NCBI RefSeq assembly: GCF_907164915.1
Contig: NC_061870.1
Span: 26,945,348-27,009,347 of the forward strand
Reading direction: 5' to 3'
DNA: 64,000 nt
DNA from: Impatiens glandulifera
Lineage: Eukaryota; Streptophyta; Magnoliopsida; Ericales; Balsaminaceae
Positions 1 to 13,569 of the stretch are shown piece after piece. The notes below the pieces were generated by a model, which worked only from the letters and a program-made list of their open reading frames with translations, did not search any database and was not told where the DNA came from. The stretch's first letter is position 1. Every line of letters begins with the position of its first letter. The translations under genes were made by a program, and so were the position numbers.

Positions 1-447
1 CTGATAGTTGTTCAAGATCCTGAATCAAAACCAAAATTGTATTAGATGAAATCAAAATTATGGGTTTTACAAAAAACTTGATCTTTACTTGAATGGAGAG
101 ATTCTTCATGTGGAGAGGAAAGTTAATAGTGTCTAGCAATGGTGTGGCTGGTTTTTCACTAGAGAAATCAATCTTCCATCCATCTTTTTCTTTCCTTATC
201 ATCGTCATCTTCCTTTCTTCACTATGATTTGCTTCACCTGCTGAAGCTCTCAACTGGAACTGAAATCAAATATGATTCATTGAAACGATCAATCGCTACA
301 AACAAACAAAAAAACTAAGTAATGCAGTACTTGATTACTTACCTTTGTTCTGTCTAAACTGATTTGGTTCTTCCTACTCGAGAGTGCTAAGGGGGAAGGA
401 GATATCGACTGATTCAGGCTAATCGCAGGGCATGAAACGACCGCCAT
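1..447 (-). CDS. DXS: DXS (1-deoxy-D-xylulose-5-phosphate synthase), 5' part of a tandem copy, cut by window start
   Basis: Three exons can be read on the minus strand: 343-447 (start ATG at 447-445, plastid transit peptide beginning [10 protein letters not shown]), 89-259 and 1-19, the last running off the window. Each matches the corresponding exon of the complete DXS gene at 13570-16910 in sequence and splice sites; exon 2 is one codon shorter. The enzyme condenses pyruvate and glyceraldehyde 3-phosphate in plastids, the entry step of the MEP isoprenoid pathway. An in-frame upstream ATG exists at 516, but the homology to the second copy starts at 447, so I chose that start. Nothing visible is broken; whether the rest of this copy is intact lies outside the window. 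Confidence 0.85.
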
Positions 448-1066
448 TTTTGAACAGAGAGCTTGAGAAAGAAATAGAGAGAGACTGCTGCTAGTGATGA
501 AGAATTTGCAAGTCACTCAACTAGAAAAATATATTGTTTGTGTGAACAAATTTATAAAGCTCACAATCAAGTGTAACTGTTCACACTAAAAAGATTCTTA
601 TTTTTTTACAATAATATGTAATTATGTATTCACACTACCAATCAAAACATTAAATTTCTTAGCAACTCGATTTTCTCATTTAAAATAAATAAATAAATAT
701 ATGACATGTTGAATCATTAAAAAAATGACGTTATACTATTCAGTCACACATGTTTTCCATTTTATTTAAATATAATAATAAATTTTTTAGTGGGGGTTGG
801 ATGATAGTTATTTGAATAAATTAAGAATTTATTTAAACTAGTGTAAAACTTTGTAAAAATTGATTTTTTTTTGGTATGTTTTTAAGAGTATTAATATATA
901 ATAAAAATAATATTTTTTAATTAAATATATTTTAGTATTTTAATTAATTTAATTAATGTCACTGTGAGATGGAATGAATATAATTTGTTTTTTTTTTTAA
1001 ATTGTTTAAAATTTCATTCATCCTTTCAATTCATTATTTTCAATTCATTATTTTAAATTATATATA

Positions 1067-1124
<58 letters not shown>

Positions 1125-4100
1125 TAGTTATAAATTGTGCATAATTAATAATATTTTTGCAACAAAGTCCATATTGGATAACATTAATGAAGAGTTAAAA
1201 ATTGCAAATTCAACAACCAATTTTTTTTAAGACTTTTCAAATTATCTAATATTATCACTTCCAAACCACGACAACAAAATGAAATATCAACTAAAATTCT
1301 CATAAATAACTCATAGAGACCGCTAATTAAATCAAACTTCGCGATATAACGTTACAACAAATCTTTTCTTTTCTAAAAGTTAAGAACCCAAAATGGTCAT
1401 GGTCAAGTTTCTTGGGATGTGATTGAGCATGGGAGATATATAATGGATAAAAAGAATCAACATACCTCTTATATACCGATTGTCTGGCTGACTAATGGCC
1501 TTTTAGGATTTATCCCTAAGATAAGTACTATGTTGACTATTGTTCTTTTAGAATAGTGAACTAAGTTACATTTTATTGAATAAAATGCTTCTATGTTGAC
1601 CATTTTTTTGGTAATATTTGCTAGTATAATTAAATTTAGTTAGTACCAAAAGAATAATTAATAGATTATGTCATTATTTGTGTGAAATTAACTAAATCTT
1701 CTAACATTAACCATTTTATAAAAGAAACTTATGAATAACTTGTTTCTAGGTTGATCCCTTTTGATATTTTATTTTAAATGATCAATAATGCATTAGATGA
1801 AAAAATTGAATAGTTTAAACATAAGGAGAAAAGTATTTGCAAAGTTTAATCAGTTAATTATATATAATTGATTTAAATAACATATATATAAGAAAAATAA
1901 GGCTCCATGAGGACCATGACCATGATTATTCAAATAGCACGTGCCTGGTCCCGTGCTTTAAACCCAGACTGTGATTCTTCAAACTTAATTGGTCATTTTA
2001 AATGTCTTTAAATAATTGTTTGAATGAAGTTGGTTGTTAAATTATTTGACTGTAAATTTTGTTTGATATGTCCTCCTGTATTATTGATATAAACCTAAAT
2101 TGATAAAAGTATTTAATTTTAATATTAACTTTGGTAAAATTGGTTTATAGAATAATATAAATTTTTATTTGAAAATATTTAATGTATAGATAAATTAAAT
2201 ATAAGTAAAATAATCACAATATAATACATATCATGATAAAAACAAAATCTCAGGTCTGAGGTGATTTGAATTTATCTAAATAACCACTTTTCTTATTATA
2301 TATTATTTTATTTATTAAAATATTTAATTTATTAACTAAAATAAATTCTATTTTATAATATTTTCAAATATAAAATACAAATAAGCTGTAGCTATTAAAA
2401 AATAAATATTTTTAATCAAATAAGGATTTTTACTAAAATATCCATTCAATTTATTTCATCAACAATAAACATAACCTTTGTCAAACAAGTTAATATCATA
2501 CCCAAAAATGTAAAGTGGTGAACAATGATTCAGATATGGATTGTCCTAATACATTTCTTTTAAGTTGGAACTTTTCAGAATTCATATAATATTCTTATCC
2601 TCATTTTGTCATTATCTTATATTTGTTCATAATCACTTTATTCTTATCTATATTTAGCTCTTATCTAGATTTAAATAATCCTTATTTAAATTTAATTTGT
2701 TTTTATTTAACAAATTTAATATGATAGTTTAAGTGGGTGCATTTTGTTAAAATAAGAGAAAATAAAAATAAGAATAAGAATGTGATTAATAAAGGTGTAG
2801 AATAAAAATTGATACGATTGATTGAAGTGTACCACTTGATTGAAAGTTTGCTAATAGTGTTTGGTTAAAAGAGAAATATTTATATTTATTTGTGGTATAT
2901 ATTTTTTTACTATTTAAATTATAATGTTAATTCATTTTAATTATGATTATTTTATATTATTTATTTATTTATTAATAATAATTTTGATTTATTTTTTTAT
3001 TTTAGTATACTAAAAATAATAAACTAAAATTATAAATTTTTAAAATAAAAGTTTTATAAAAAAATAGATAAATGTATAATATGTCATTTACATTTAAGAA
3101 GTGCAGTTTGTTGCTATCCACGATAGGATACATTCATCATGCGAAATCGAGTTAAGACTTACTCGAATATAACAACTAAAATAAAAGAAAAAGTGGTTGA
3201 AAATGACATCAATCTTTTAGAGAATGGACAAACAAATCTACCAAACTTCATTCTTTTATCATGGTATCGACAACAACCTGAATACATTTTTTTTTTTTTA
3301 CTTTCTTAGAAAGTTCGTTTTAAATGTACCTATAGGTGAAAATATGACCCTCCATGATCAGCTAACTAGCATTCCCCATGACAAATCCATCAACCAATTT
3401 GCTTGTCTTATTCCTCCCACTTTGTTTTCACATCAAACAATGTGTAAATCAAACAGAAATAAAGCAGCCTAACAAGTTATATAAATAGATTCAAGACAAA
3501 ATGCAACACAAAAAAGTAGAAAAAAAAAGAAACTTAAACGGAAAAATTGATTATAAAATTAGAATCGACCTTAATCATCAATGTAAAAAATATACAAAAT
3601 CACATTAGTTACTTTCACCACTACATTCACCACAAAACATAAAAAAATAGTGAAATGATGTAAATACAACAAAATCCAACATTTGATTTAGATGCAATTA
3701 ATTGTTTTTTAAAAATGAACCAGTAATTACATTAAGTTGGAATGTGCACAAAAACCAACAAACAAAAAACTAACATAAATCGTCGATTTCATACATAATT
3801 CAAGGATTAGAAGATGGATGAACAAACTCAAGCACAAAAGACCGTCTCAAATGACTATGCAATGCGAATATAACTTCCACTTTCACAGGGTCCTTACAAC
3901 AAATTTCAAGAGTTTTATCAACCTCCATTTTTGAGATATGTCGATACTAATTCATTCATCAACAATGCATCTTTGAAGCACTTAAAATTTCAGCAAGCAT
4001 TTATCACAACAATATTTTGTGATGTCATTTGGTCACAAATGGACTCAAATTTGGAATTAAAGCTGTCTAATTTTGAGTCAATCCTTTTTGTTGAAAAGTT

Positions 4101-4240
4101 TTTAATTTTTTCTTCTTGTGCAAAGATTATAAATTTATAATTAAATTTTAATTTTTATGTTTAAAATTATAATAAAAATAATTTAAACAAATATTATCTA
4201 TATTATTAAGATATAAGTTCATCACAACTTAGTGGGATAG
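448..4240. other. AT-rich intergenic DNA, no gene
   Basis: This stretch lies upstream of the partial DXS. It is strongly AT-rich, with an (AT)n run near 1069-1121. Short open frames at 3224-3472 and 3931-4140 have no recognisable domain. A few fragments faintly recall a decayed retroelement gag region, but nothing can be firmly assigned. Confidence 0.6.
1069..1121. repeat. (AT)n microsatellite
   Basis: A nearly pure run of about 53 bp of alternating A and T in the intergenic region upstream of the partial DXS copy. Confidence 0.9.
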
Positions 4241-4245
4241 TTTAA

Positions 4246-4489
4246 GGTCTTGTTTGGATAAGGGTTATTTTAACAAACTTAGGTTATTTGAAAAATAATG
4301 TTTGTTAGGTGATTTTGAAGAAATGATGATATTTTTAGGTAAAAATATTAAAAATGTATTAAAATAAAAAAAATAGTAATTTAGAATATGAATATTTTAA
4401 TATTTTAGTTAATGAATTGAGTAATATAATAAAAAAGTAAAAAAAAAAAAAATTTAGATTTGAGTTATTCAAATAATTCAAACAAGTCT
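4246..4489. mobile_element. Tourist-like (PIF/Harbinger) MITE
   Basis: The left end begins GGTCTTGTTTGGAT. The right end, read in reverse complement, begins AGACTTGTTTGAAT, so the ends form imperfect terminal inverted repeats. TAA lies on both sides (4243-4245 and 4490-4492), the 3-bp target duplication of PIF/Harbinger elements. The 244-bp body is AT-rich and non-coding. Similar but more decayed sequence is seen around 9026-9250 and 9640-9900. Confidence 0.55.
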
Positions 4490-4492
4490 TAA

Positions 4493-7200
4493 GTCTTTAA
4501 AAATAAAATAAAATACTATTACAAGTTGATCAAGTTAAAAAAAAAAAGTAAAATTACAAATTACAAAAACTATATTGATTTTATTTTATTATAATTAAAA
4601 ATTATTAATTTAAAAAATGGTCAAAAGGAATTATTAAAATTAAACCTTTAATTCAAATTTACAATGATGTTTACCTAACCCAACTTTATGTTTTTCATTC
4701 TCTTTAGAATAGTCTTATCATTTTAGAGTTTATTTATGTAGTTTAATCTCTATATAAACTTTTTATATTTATTCTTAACTAAATTCTAACCTTCTTTGAT
4801 AATTTATTATTGATATTAAATTTATCCATGTTTATCTAAATTTTACATTATTCATATTTATTCTTCCCGGTACATAATTGTTTAATTTTTATTATATTCA
4901 TTCAAAAATTCCAAAAATAATTTATTATTATTAAAAGTCAAAAAAATAAGTAAAATATATGTGCAATTATATTAAAAAATAATACTAACCATCTTTTTTA
5001 TGTTAACACCATAAAAATTCTTGTTTCAAAACTATATATATATATATACTATAAGTGTTATTATATATATAATTGTTATTTTATTTTTTTAACAATAACA
5101 TTAATTATTATTTTTATTAAAAATAATAATAATTCAATTTTATAATATTTTATGTAAAATATTTATTATAATATTATAAATTAAAATAACAAAAAATTAT
5201 TCATTATTTAAAATATATTCATATTATTCTTTAAAATATAATTTTACTTATAATTTTATTATAAAATATAATATTATGTTGGGTTATACAAAAATAAAAA
5301 AATAATTATTTTTAATTTTAAAAAAGCTTATTAAAAACTAATAATTTTTTTAAAAATTAATATTGATCTTTTTTCATTAAAAATAAATTTAGACTTAATA
5401 ATTGTAATGGTATGATATAACTAAAACCAATTCTCAATTGACCTCTCATTAATAATATTGTTACTTTTTATTATTAATTTATAATGAACACTTATCATCG
5501 TTTATTATTAATCTTCAAGTCCTTTATAATATCATTTTACTTATTAAATTTTTATTATAAAATATCTTATAAATATTGGATGAAAAATAAATATTAATAA
5601 TAATTAAATAAAAAGAGTTAAATTTTTATTTTAAAAAAAGTTAATATTCATTTGTATTTATAAATTAATTGATCATTTTTTTGTCACCCAAATTAAGTTT
5701 CAACCTACTTTTGTTATCTTACTTCAAATATTATCTAATTGATCTTATTATTAATTTCGTTACCTCATTTTTTTTCGAACACTTACTATATTTCATTACC
5801 AAATTTTGAATTATTTAAAATATTATTTTATCTATTAATTTTTTATTATAAATATATTATCATGTTATGAAAAATAATATTAATAATAGTTAAATAAAAA
5901 AATAGTTAAACTTTTTATTTTTGAAAGAATTTATAAAAAAAACTAATATTCATTCTACTTTAGAAAATGATATTGATCATTTTTTGAACACTAAAAATAA
6001 AATCAAGATTTACTAATTTTGTGACATCGCTTCAAACATTTCTCAATTAATCTCATATTACTCGTTATTTCACTTCGAGTATTTTGTAGTGACATTTACC
6101 CTCGCTCATTACTATTATCGAGTTCTTTAATATGTTAGTTAATAATATGATTAAACAATAATATAGTTAAAATTTTAATTTAAAAAAAAATAATAATTCA
6201 TTAAAATAAACTTCGACTTATTTGTGACTTCAAAGTTTAAGCAATCTTCAATTATCTCTCATTAAACTCCACTTTGAGCATTTTTTACCGATTTTATTCT
6301 TACTTTTGACTTTTCTTAATCGACATCTCGTATTATTAATCTCGTAACTAATACTCACTCTCACAATTCGAACTATAATCCCATATTCCTCAAATTCTGA
6401 CTCACACATACTATTATAACTTATCTTTAAAAGATAATATTGATAATGGTTAAATAAAATTATAGTTTAATTTTTAATTTAAAAACAACTAATACTCTAT
6501 AAAAATAAATTTCTAACTTACTAATATTGTAACCTCGTTTTAAGGACTCTTTAATTGATCTCTCATTAGGTTTTACTTCGATCATTTTGTACTGGTTTTA
6601 TCCTTATTTTTGACATTCCCCAATCGATCACTCATATTACTAATTTCATGAATAATACTAAATAAAATATATTTAAAATTTAAATTTAAAAACAACTAAT
6701 ATTCCACCAAAATAAATTTCGACTTAATAATATTGTTACCTCATTTTAAGAATTATCTAATTGATCTCTCATTATAGACATCCCTTCGAGTAATTTGTAC
6801 AAATACTTTTGACTTTTCCAATCAACCAGAAGCTCACACACGCATTTGTGTAGGAACTCACATATGTCATCCTACCCTTACTTCTAGTCTTCTCCATCAA
6901 CCATAAATTCACACACGCATTTACGTAAGGACTCACATATGTTATATTATCCTTACTTTTGACTTTTCCATCAACCACAAATTCACACAAGCATTTACGT
7001 ATGGACTCACATATGCCATCAAATTAAGTATGCATTCACTCTCAATATGAACAATCATTCTCCCATCCTTCAAATTTGTAATTCACACCCACATGCACCA
7101 TCATTTTCATTTTAATATTTATAAATTCACATCACTTCACTTGAGACTCGAATTTTACTCTCAGATATGAAAGATAAACACTTAATTAGTATACCACATG
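4493..7200. other. AT-rich intergenic DNA, no gene
   Basis: Low-complexity AT-rich sequence. At roughly 5400-7100 it contains loosely repeated phrases such as variants of TTGATCTCTCATTA followed by a T-rich stretch, which suggests decayed tandem duplication. I see no coding potential. Confidence 0.5.
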
Positions 7201-7261
7201 TGGTTATTGAATTTAATTTAAATATATATATATATATTTAATCATTGTTATTGAATAATAT

Positions 7262-8110
7262 ATAAAATATATAATGAATAAGAAAATTAATTAATTATAT
7301 AGATAATAAATATGAATAGAAATATTTTTAAAATTTAATATATAATTATACTAAATTAATTAAACTATTTAATAAATTATTTGAATTAAAAACTAAATTA
7401 ACAATATTTTTAAAATATAAAATATAATTATTTTAAATTAATTAAAATAAAGGTTAAAATAATGGAATAATAGATAAAAGATATAATAAATAAAAGAAAT
7501 TTAATTAATTATATAAGGTATAAAGTTATTTAAAAATTTTAATTAAAGACTAAATAAAAATATTTTTAAAATTTAATATATAATTATATTAAATTTTAAA
7601 AAAAAGTTAAAATAATGGTGTATATAATAAATATGGAGAGAAAGTAAAATATATATTTTAACCAAAATTAAATAATTATATTTAAAATAAATTTAATAAA
7701 TAATAAATATGAATAAGAAAATTAATTAATTATATAAATAATAAATATGAATAGAAATATTTTTAAAATTTAATCTATAATTATATAAATTAATTAAATT
7801 ATTTAATAAATTATTTGAATTAAAAACTAAATTAAAAATATTCTTAAAATATAAAATATAATTATATTAAATTAATTAAAATAAATGTTAAAATAATAGA
7901 ATAATAGATAAAAGATATAATGAATTTAAGAAATTTAATTAATTATATAAGGTATAAAATTATTTAGAAACTTTAATTAAAGATTAAATTAAAAATATTT
8001 TTAAAATCTAATATATAATTATATTATATTTAAAAAAAATTAAAATAATGGTATATATAATAAATACAAAGTAAAAAATATATTTTAATTAAAATTAAAA
8101 AATTATTTTT
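7262..8110. repeat. Tandem duplication, unit about 435 bp, AT-rich
   Basis: The phrase ATAATAAATATGAATAGAAA occurs near 7303 and again about 435 bp later, near 7738. Sequence on both sides stays alignable over about 400 bp, including a TAATTATATAAGGTATAAA block. The two units are diverged by scattered substitutions and small indels. Confidence 0.65.
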
Positions 8111-8620
8111 AAAATCAATTTAATAAATATGGAGTAATAATCTAATTTTTTTTTATTTCTTTTAATTTAATTTTTTAGTTGGTGATTCTTCCTATTATTT
8201 TATAACTCGTTGGTATGATTCGCGGTTAACGGATTCTTAAATTTGTCACATAAAATGAGTTGTGCGTTGTGGTGCGAGGACCCGCTAATTTAGAGCTTTT
8301 AAATTTAAGCGTTATTATATATATATAATAAATATGGAGAGAAAATAAAAATATATATTTTAACCAAAACTAAAAAATTATTTTTAAAATTAATTTAAAA
8401 AATAATAAGACTAATAATCTATAAAAAACTTTTCATCTCATTTAATTTAATTTTGTAGTTGATGACTCTTCCTATTATTTAATAATCCGTTGGTATGATT
8501 CGCGGGTTAACGAATTTTTTAATTCGATCAATTTTGTCTTAAAAATTGGGTCGTGCGTTGTGGTGCGAGAATCTGCTAATCTAGAGTTTTTTAAACATAA
8601 GCGTTTACGCTTATTATATA
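8060..8620. repeat. Tandem duplication, unit about 280 bp
   Basis: Two copies, with TTGGTATGATTCGCGG starting near 8210 and 8490, are followed by matching GTGCGTTGTGGTGCGAG segments. This module is less AT-biased than its surroundings and looks like a transposon fragment duplicated in tandem. Confidence 0.6.
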
Positions 8621-11304
8621 TATATAGATATGTGCTTAAATATAAAATATAACAAAATACCATGTTTTTAAATAGTTTTTCCTTAGTTTCTTTAATTAGT
8701 CTATTTTTTCATTTATCAATGGTGTAAGTCACATAAATAATCAGATAAAATGTAAAATATGATGATAAGAGTTAAAAGAAGAAAAAAGAAGAAAAATGTT
8801 GTCTTCTATCCGAGCATGCCACTTTCCTCATATCAAGTACTCCCGTGAGTGAAATTCTTTTCAACTCATGATCAAAGAAATTATGAAATGTCCATTCAAC
8901 ATGGAGAATGAAAAATATAAAAGCATTGTGCTTAAAGTATGATTTTTTTTTGAAAAAGTCTATGTACATTAAAAAAAAATAAAGTATGAAATTTGTAAGA
9001 CTAATCTCTAACACTAATAAGATTAGGTCTTGTTTGGTTTTGAGTTATTCAAATAACTTAAAAAAATTAAATATTACTCTCTCTATCCTCTATCAAATCA
9101 ATCAATTTATTAACTAAATACTAAAATATCATATATTTTAAACTTTTATTCTTTTATTTTATTTATATATTTTAATTCTTTAAGTATTTTTACCAAAAAC
9201 AAATATTATCATTTTAAAAAAATCATTTATAGGTTATTTCAAAAACCCAACTAGTTTAATTCTTATTACTTGTGTTGATTCAATTTATGTTTCTTTATTT
9301 TTTGAGAACTTGATCTTATATTTATTTTTGTATATTTATTTTTGTATAGTTTCTCATTTTGAAATTGTTAAAACACTATTTTTAAAGAAGATGAATGTGG
9401 AATTGACGTCTAGATTGAAGATTGGGATTGATAATCAATCATTCTTACTCTTATCATTATATTAATCAAAATGTTTTATTTTTATAAATTATCTTTTAAT
9501 TAAATATTAATACTTTTTAAATAATTTTCTCAAATAAACAAAATTATTTAAATATTAATTGTGTCAAGGCCTACTCCTAAGATGTATAGTTTACTACTTT
9601 AGTTTCTGAACTCTCCTTTATATTTTGTTTTGGGTGGGATGAGTTTAGTTCAATTTGTTTATTTAAATAATTCAAATATAAAAAAATAAATTTTTATTTT
9701 CTTATCTTTAATCACAATACTCAATTCATTAAATAAAAAAGTAAAAGATCTTATATTTTAAATTATTTTATTATTATATATAAATGCATTTGACATTTGA
9801 GGTGTTTTTATCAAAAATATTTTATATCTTCATGTTATAACACTAACCCTAGACCCAAATCCGAACTAGCTCAAATTATTTGAGAAAAAATATAGTTAAC
9901 TCTTTATTACTATATTAATGTGTCCTCACTAAATTTTTTTCTTTCTATGTAACTATTATTTTTTCACCATTATTAAGTTCTTTAAGGATTACAGAAAAAT
10001 ATTTTTATTCAGATTTTTAATTGGACGTGAATTTTAGTCTTTTAAGCCCTACTTTTTTTAGTCTTGATTTTAAAAGAAAGCCTAACCTAATCCCCAAAAC
10101 ATTATTTTTTATTTGTGTCGGGTGTTTTAGTTCTAAGGTGAACAACATGATCATGTAGATAAGTACTAACATTTGGTTACTGTTGGCTCACGCATGCAAG
10201 TTGATATTGATAAGACTTAAGTATCTCTATCTGTTTTTAATAATTGGGTTGATATTTAAAATAAAAATCAAATTAATCATATTTTCATTATCTCATTTAT
10301 TATATAGTTTTATAAAATATTTTATCATTATATATTACTATTATTAAAGATATTTTTAACCAACAAAATTATTACAATAATTCACTTATTATTAACTTTT
10401 ATATTTGAAGGTAGAAAGTTAAAACGACACCCTAAAATTATGGTCTAAGCGGAAATCGAACCCGTGATATTTAATCTCTTAATAACCACTATTGACACTT
10501 AAATTATGTTTGGTGGATATTATTTTTAATATAATTCAAACTTATTTTTATAAATTCTATAATAATACTATAATAGTAGTAATAAAGATAATTAAATAAA
10601 TTAAAATAAGAAGACTTTATTTTTACATATCTCAATTAAAGTAACTCAAGTGATAAAGAAAATTATATATAAGACATAAGTGATTCAAAAGATAATTGAA
10701 TAAATATCACAAAGTTAATTCTCATTTAACACATTTTAACGTGTTAAATTAAAATGAAAGTAACTGTTACGGTGTGTTTTACTAACTTTCCATGTTCAAA
10801 ATTAAAAATATATATTTTCATTATTGTAACAAGGCTAAAAAATAGTCTAAAAAATTAAATATTTTAAATTTATTTCTCACTACAAAAATAAAAAACTTTT
10901 TCATACAATAAACTAACTAATGAAATGTGTTTTGAAAAAAAGACTAGTATTAGATTTCTTGAAGTATTTGTTATATACACATTCAATATTATTATTTTGT
11001 ACTAATTTAATTAAAAGAGCTTACTTTCTTTTGAGAAAATTATTTCAAAGTATTGTTGAGCTTTTAGTATGACATCATAGAACACGCGTGCATTATATTG
11101 AACATACAAATAATTATTAATTTTATTTACAAAACTTAAATAATTAGAGATGGTAATTGTTACAATAAATAAGTTATCCATATAAGTAAAATCAAATATA
11201 CACTAATATTTAATAGATAAATTGAATAATTTAAAACAACTAAAAATAATAAGATGGAGTTATTAATTAAACTTATAAATAACAATTTTATATTATTTAA
11301 ACAA

Positions 11305-11353
<49 letters not shown>

Positions 11354-12408
11354 AAAACAAGTCTATATTTTCAACCATATTATGTCAAGTTAAGTTATCA
11401 TCTTGTCAAATTTGGTTATCTCAATAATTCATGTAGGGAAGGAAAATGACATGTCAAATTTGGCTAAAGTCAAATAATTTAACAACCGGCTTCATTCAAA
11501 CATACAATTCTACATTTGATTGATATGTTTTTTTAAGGATTTTATGAGTATTAAAAAAAACATTTGTTAAAATAAATGGTTATTTGACATTTTGATATTG
11601 ATGAATTACTAAAATATTTTTTATATTTAAAATTTAAATAAAAATAAAATAAAATATTTTAATATTTTAATTAATAAATTAAGTTATTAAATAGTTAAAA
11701 TGGTAATAATGTAATAAAAAGATTTAAAAAAAAACTTATAAATAACATAAAAACCAAGTTCAAATGAGTTCTTATTCTTTTTTAAAATGGTCAATAAAGC
11801 TATTTGATTATTTTACTAGTTAATTATCTAAATCAATTATATATATATTTGATTAATTTTTTTTAATAGTTCTTAAAATTCCAAATTTGAGAGCTTGTTT
11901 GATCTTTGGTTATTTAGTTTTTTTTTTAAATTTTTTTCTTAAGAAATCATGTTTGATATTTAAATAGATAAAAGAGTGATTAAATTGTTGAAATGATAAT
12001 TGAGTTTTGATATAAAAAAAAACTACTTATCAAACAAGAGCCCTGAGAGCTCATTTGATGTTGTTTGTTTAGGGATAAAAACTAATTTTAAAAAAATGGT
12101 CATTAAATATATATTACATAAATACTCTTAATTTGTTTAATAATAAAATTACAAAAATATTTGAATTAGAATAAAATCATCCCAAAAAAACTTATAATTA
12201 AATTATATAGTATAAATAGGTATAACACTATTGGTACAATACCATCTTATTATGATTCAATATATTCAATATATTTTATTTAATTTTAATGTTATTTTTA
12301 TTATTATATATAATCATTTTAATTATATTTGTATACATATTTCAATATTTTTAATTAAAAAATATATATTTATTTTTATAATGATAATTTTATTAATTTT
12401 ATTTTTCT
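8621..12408. other. AT-rich intergenic DNA, decayed MITE pieces, no gene
   Basis: Short frames here (for example 8772-9014 and 11160-11378) are low-complexity and have no domain. Decayed Tourist-like ends (GGTCTTGTTTGG type) occur near 9026, and an (AT)n run lies near 11311-11338. A possible SINE remnant is listed separately. Confidence 0.5.
10425..10515 (-). mobile_element. Possible tRNA-derived SINE remnant
   Basis: On the minus strand there is a B-box-like ACGGGTTCGATTTCCGC about 35 nt after an A-box-like AATAGTGGTTATTAAGAG, the layout of a tRNA-derived pol III promoter. No poly(A)/(T) tail or target duplication could be defined. It does not fold convincingly as a functional tRNA. Confidence 0.35.
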
Positions 12409-12417
12409 ATATTTATT

Positions 12418-12742
12418 GGGAAATTTGATGAGAGGATCATAATAAAGCCCTTATGTGGGGAAATGACTTAATAAAATTTATGGAAATAATCATTTTCCCT
12501 GTGTTATGACGAAAATACTTTGTCGCGTGACGCAACTGCACAGACGCGTCTCCCGACAGCACGCTCGTCAAGCGACAACACACTCAACAAATTAAGGTTC
12601 CTTCGCGTGACGCGACGCAGCGTGACGCGACGAAGGTATTTTTGTCCAAATATTGGGAAATAGTCATTTGCATTTGCATAATTTTTATTAGGCGCTGACC
12701 ATCCCATTAAAGTCATTATTATAGTCATTTCATCAAATTTTC
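12418..12742. mobile_element. Small non-autonomous Mutator-like element
   Basis: The ends GGGAAATTTGATGA and (reverse complement) GAAAATTTGATGA match the terminus of the 12-kb MULE at 35321-47446. Flanking 9-mers ATATTTATT (12409-12417) and TTATTTATT (12743-12751) agree at 8 of 9 positions, consistent with a 9-bp target duplication. The 325-bp interior is unusually GC-rich for this region (12520-12640), with repeated GCGTGACGCGACG words. It has no coding capacity. Confidence 0.6.
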
Positions 12743-12751
12743 TTATTTATT

Positions 12752-13560
12752 TATATTATAAATAACATTATTTATTTTATATATTATTTTTATTTTAAGT
12801 TTGTTTTATACTTTATTATAATTATTAATAATATTTAAATTAAATAAATATAATTTACTATTCATATTATAATTAACTTTTTATAATTTAATTAAAATTA
12901 TATTAATTATTAAATAATAACAATACAATAATTTATACTAATAAACAATATTATTTATAATAAATAAATAATAATAATAATAATAATTTTAAATTCATAT
13001 TTATAAAACTTATACTACATTCTTATATTATATATCAATCACAAAATTATAAACTATATATAACTTATGCTACCTTATACTATTTATTCTTAGTTACAAT
13101 TTATACTTTTATAAAACTTATACCCTATATAATTTGTAGTTTTATATTACGTACCGAACGCTACCCTAAAATAAAATAAATATAATTATTTATCGCTATT
13201 ATATCAAAAATAAAATGAAATATTATTCGAATGTTTCCCAAAATGAAATATTATTAATATAATGAGGAAAAGCAATGGAAAAACTATTATTGGAATAGTC
13301 AGTTAGAATGTTGCTATTTCTTTTATTGCTAATTTTTATTGTAAAACTCTTTTCTGATCTTATTTTAAAAATTATGTTTTAAAGAAGAAGAAAAAAAAGC
13401 ATGTACAATAGGATGATAATTTATAATATATGTTATTATATTGTTTAATTTGTAATCAAGGGAAAACCAAAATATGGTTTTAAACATTATTAAAAGTTCT
13501 CAATAAATCTAGGCCAACTCTTCTTATTCTACAATTCAAGAGATAAACAAGTCATTTGAT
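12752..13560. other. AT-rich 3' flank of DXS, no gene
   Basis: Low-complexity AT-rich DNA between the small MULE and the 3' end of DXS. I see no coding frame or RNA gene. Confidence 0.6.
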
Positions 13561-13569
13561 CAAGACTAC

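Noticed and set aside
289..516. Frame starting MTCKFFITSSS as the DXS start
   Set aside because: The second DXS copy has homology only from the ATG at 447 on; the longer frame runs into leader sequence.
3224..4140. Two short frames with faint likeness to a retrotransposon gag
   Set aside because: Only scattered residues agree, the frames are interrupted, and no protease, RT or LTR is nearby.
6772..6990. 72-aa minus-strand frame with internal repeats
   Set aside because: It comes from a local AT-rich tandem duplication; no domain and no promoter or splice context.
10425..10515. Functional tRNA gene
   Set aside because: Only the B-box-like and A-box-like words are present; no acceptor stem or anticodon arm could be formed.
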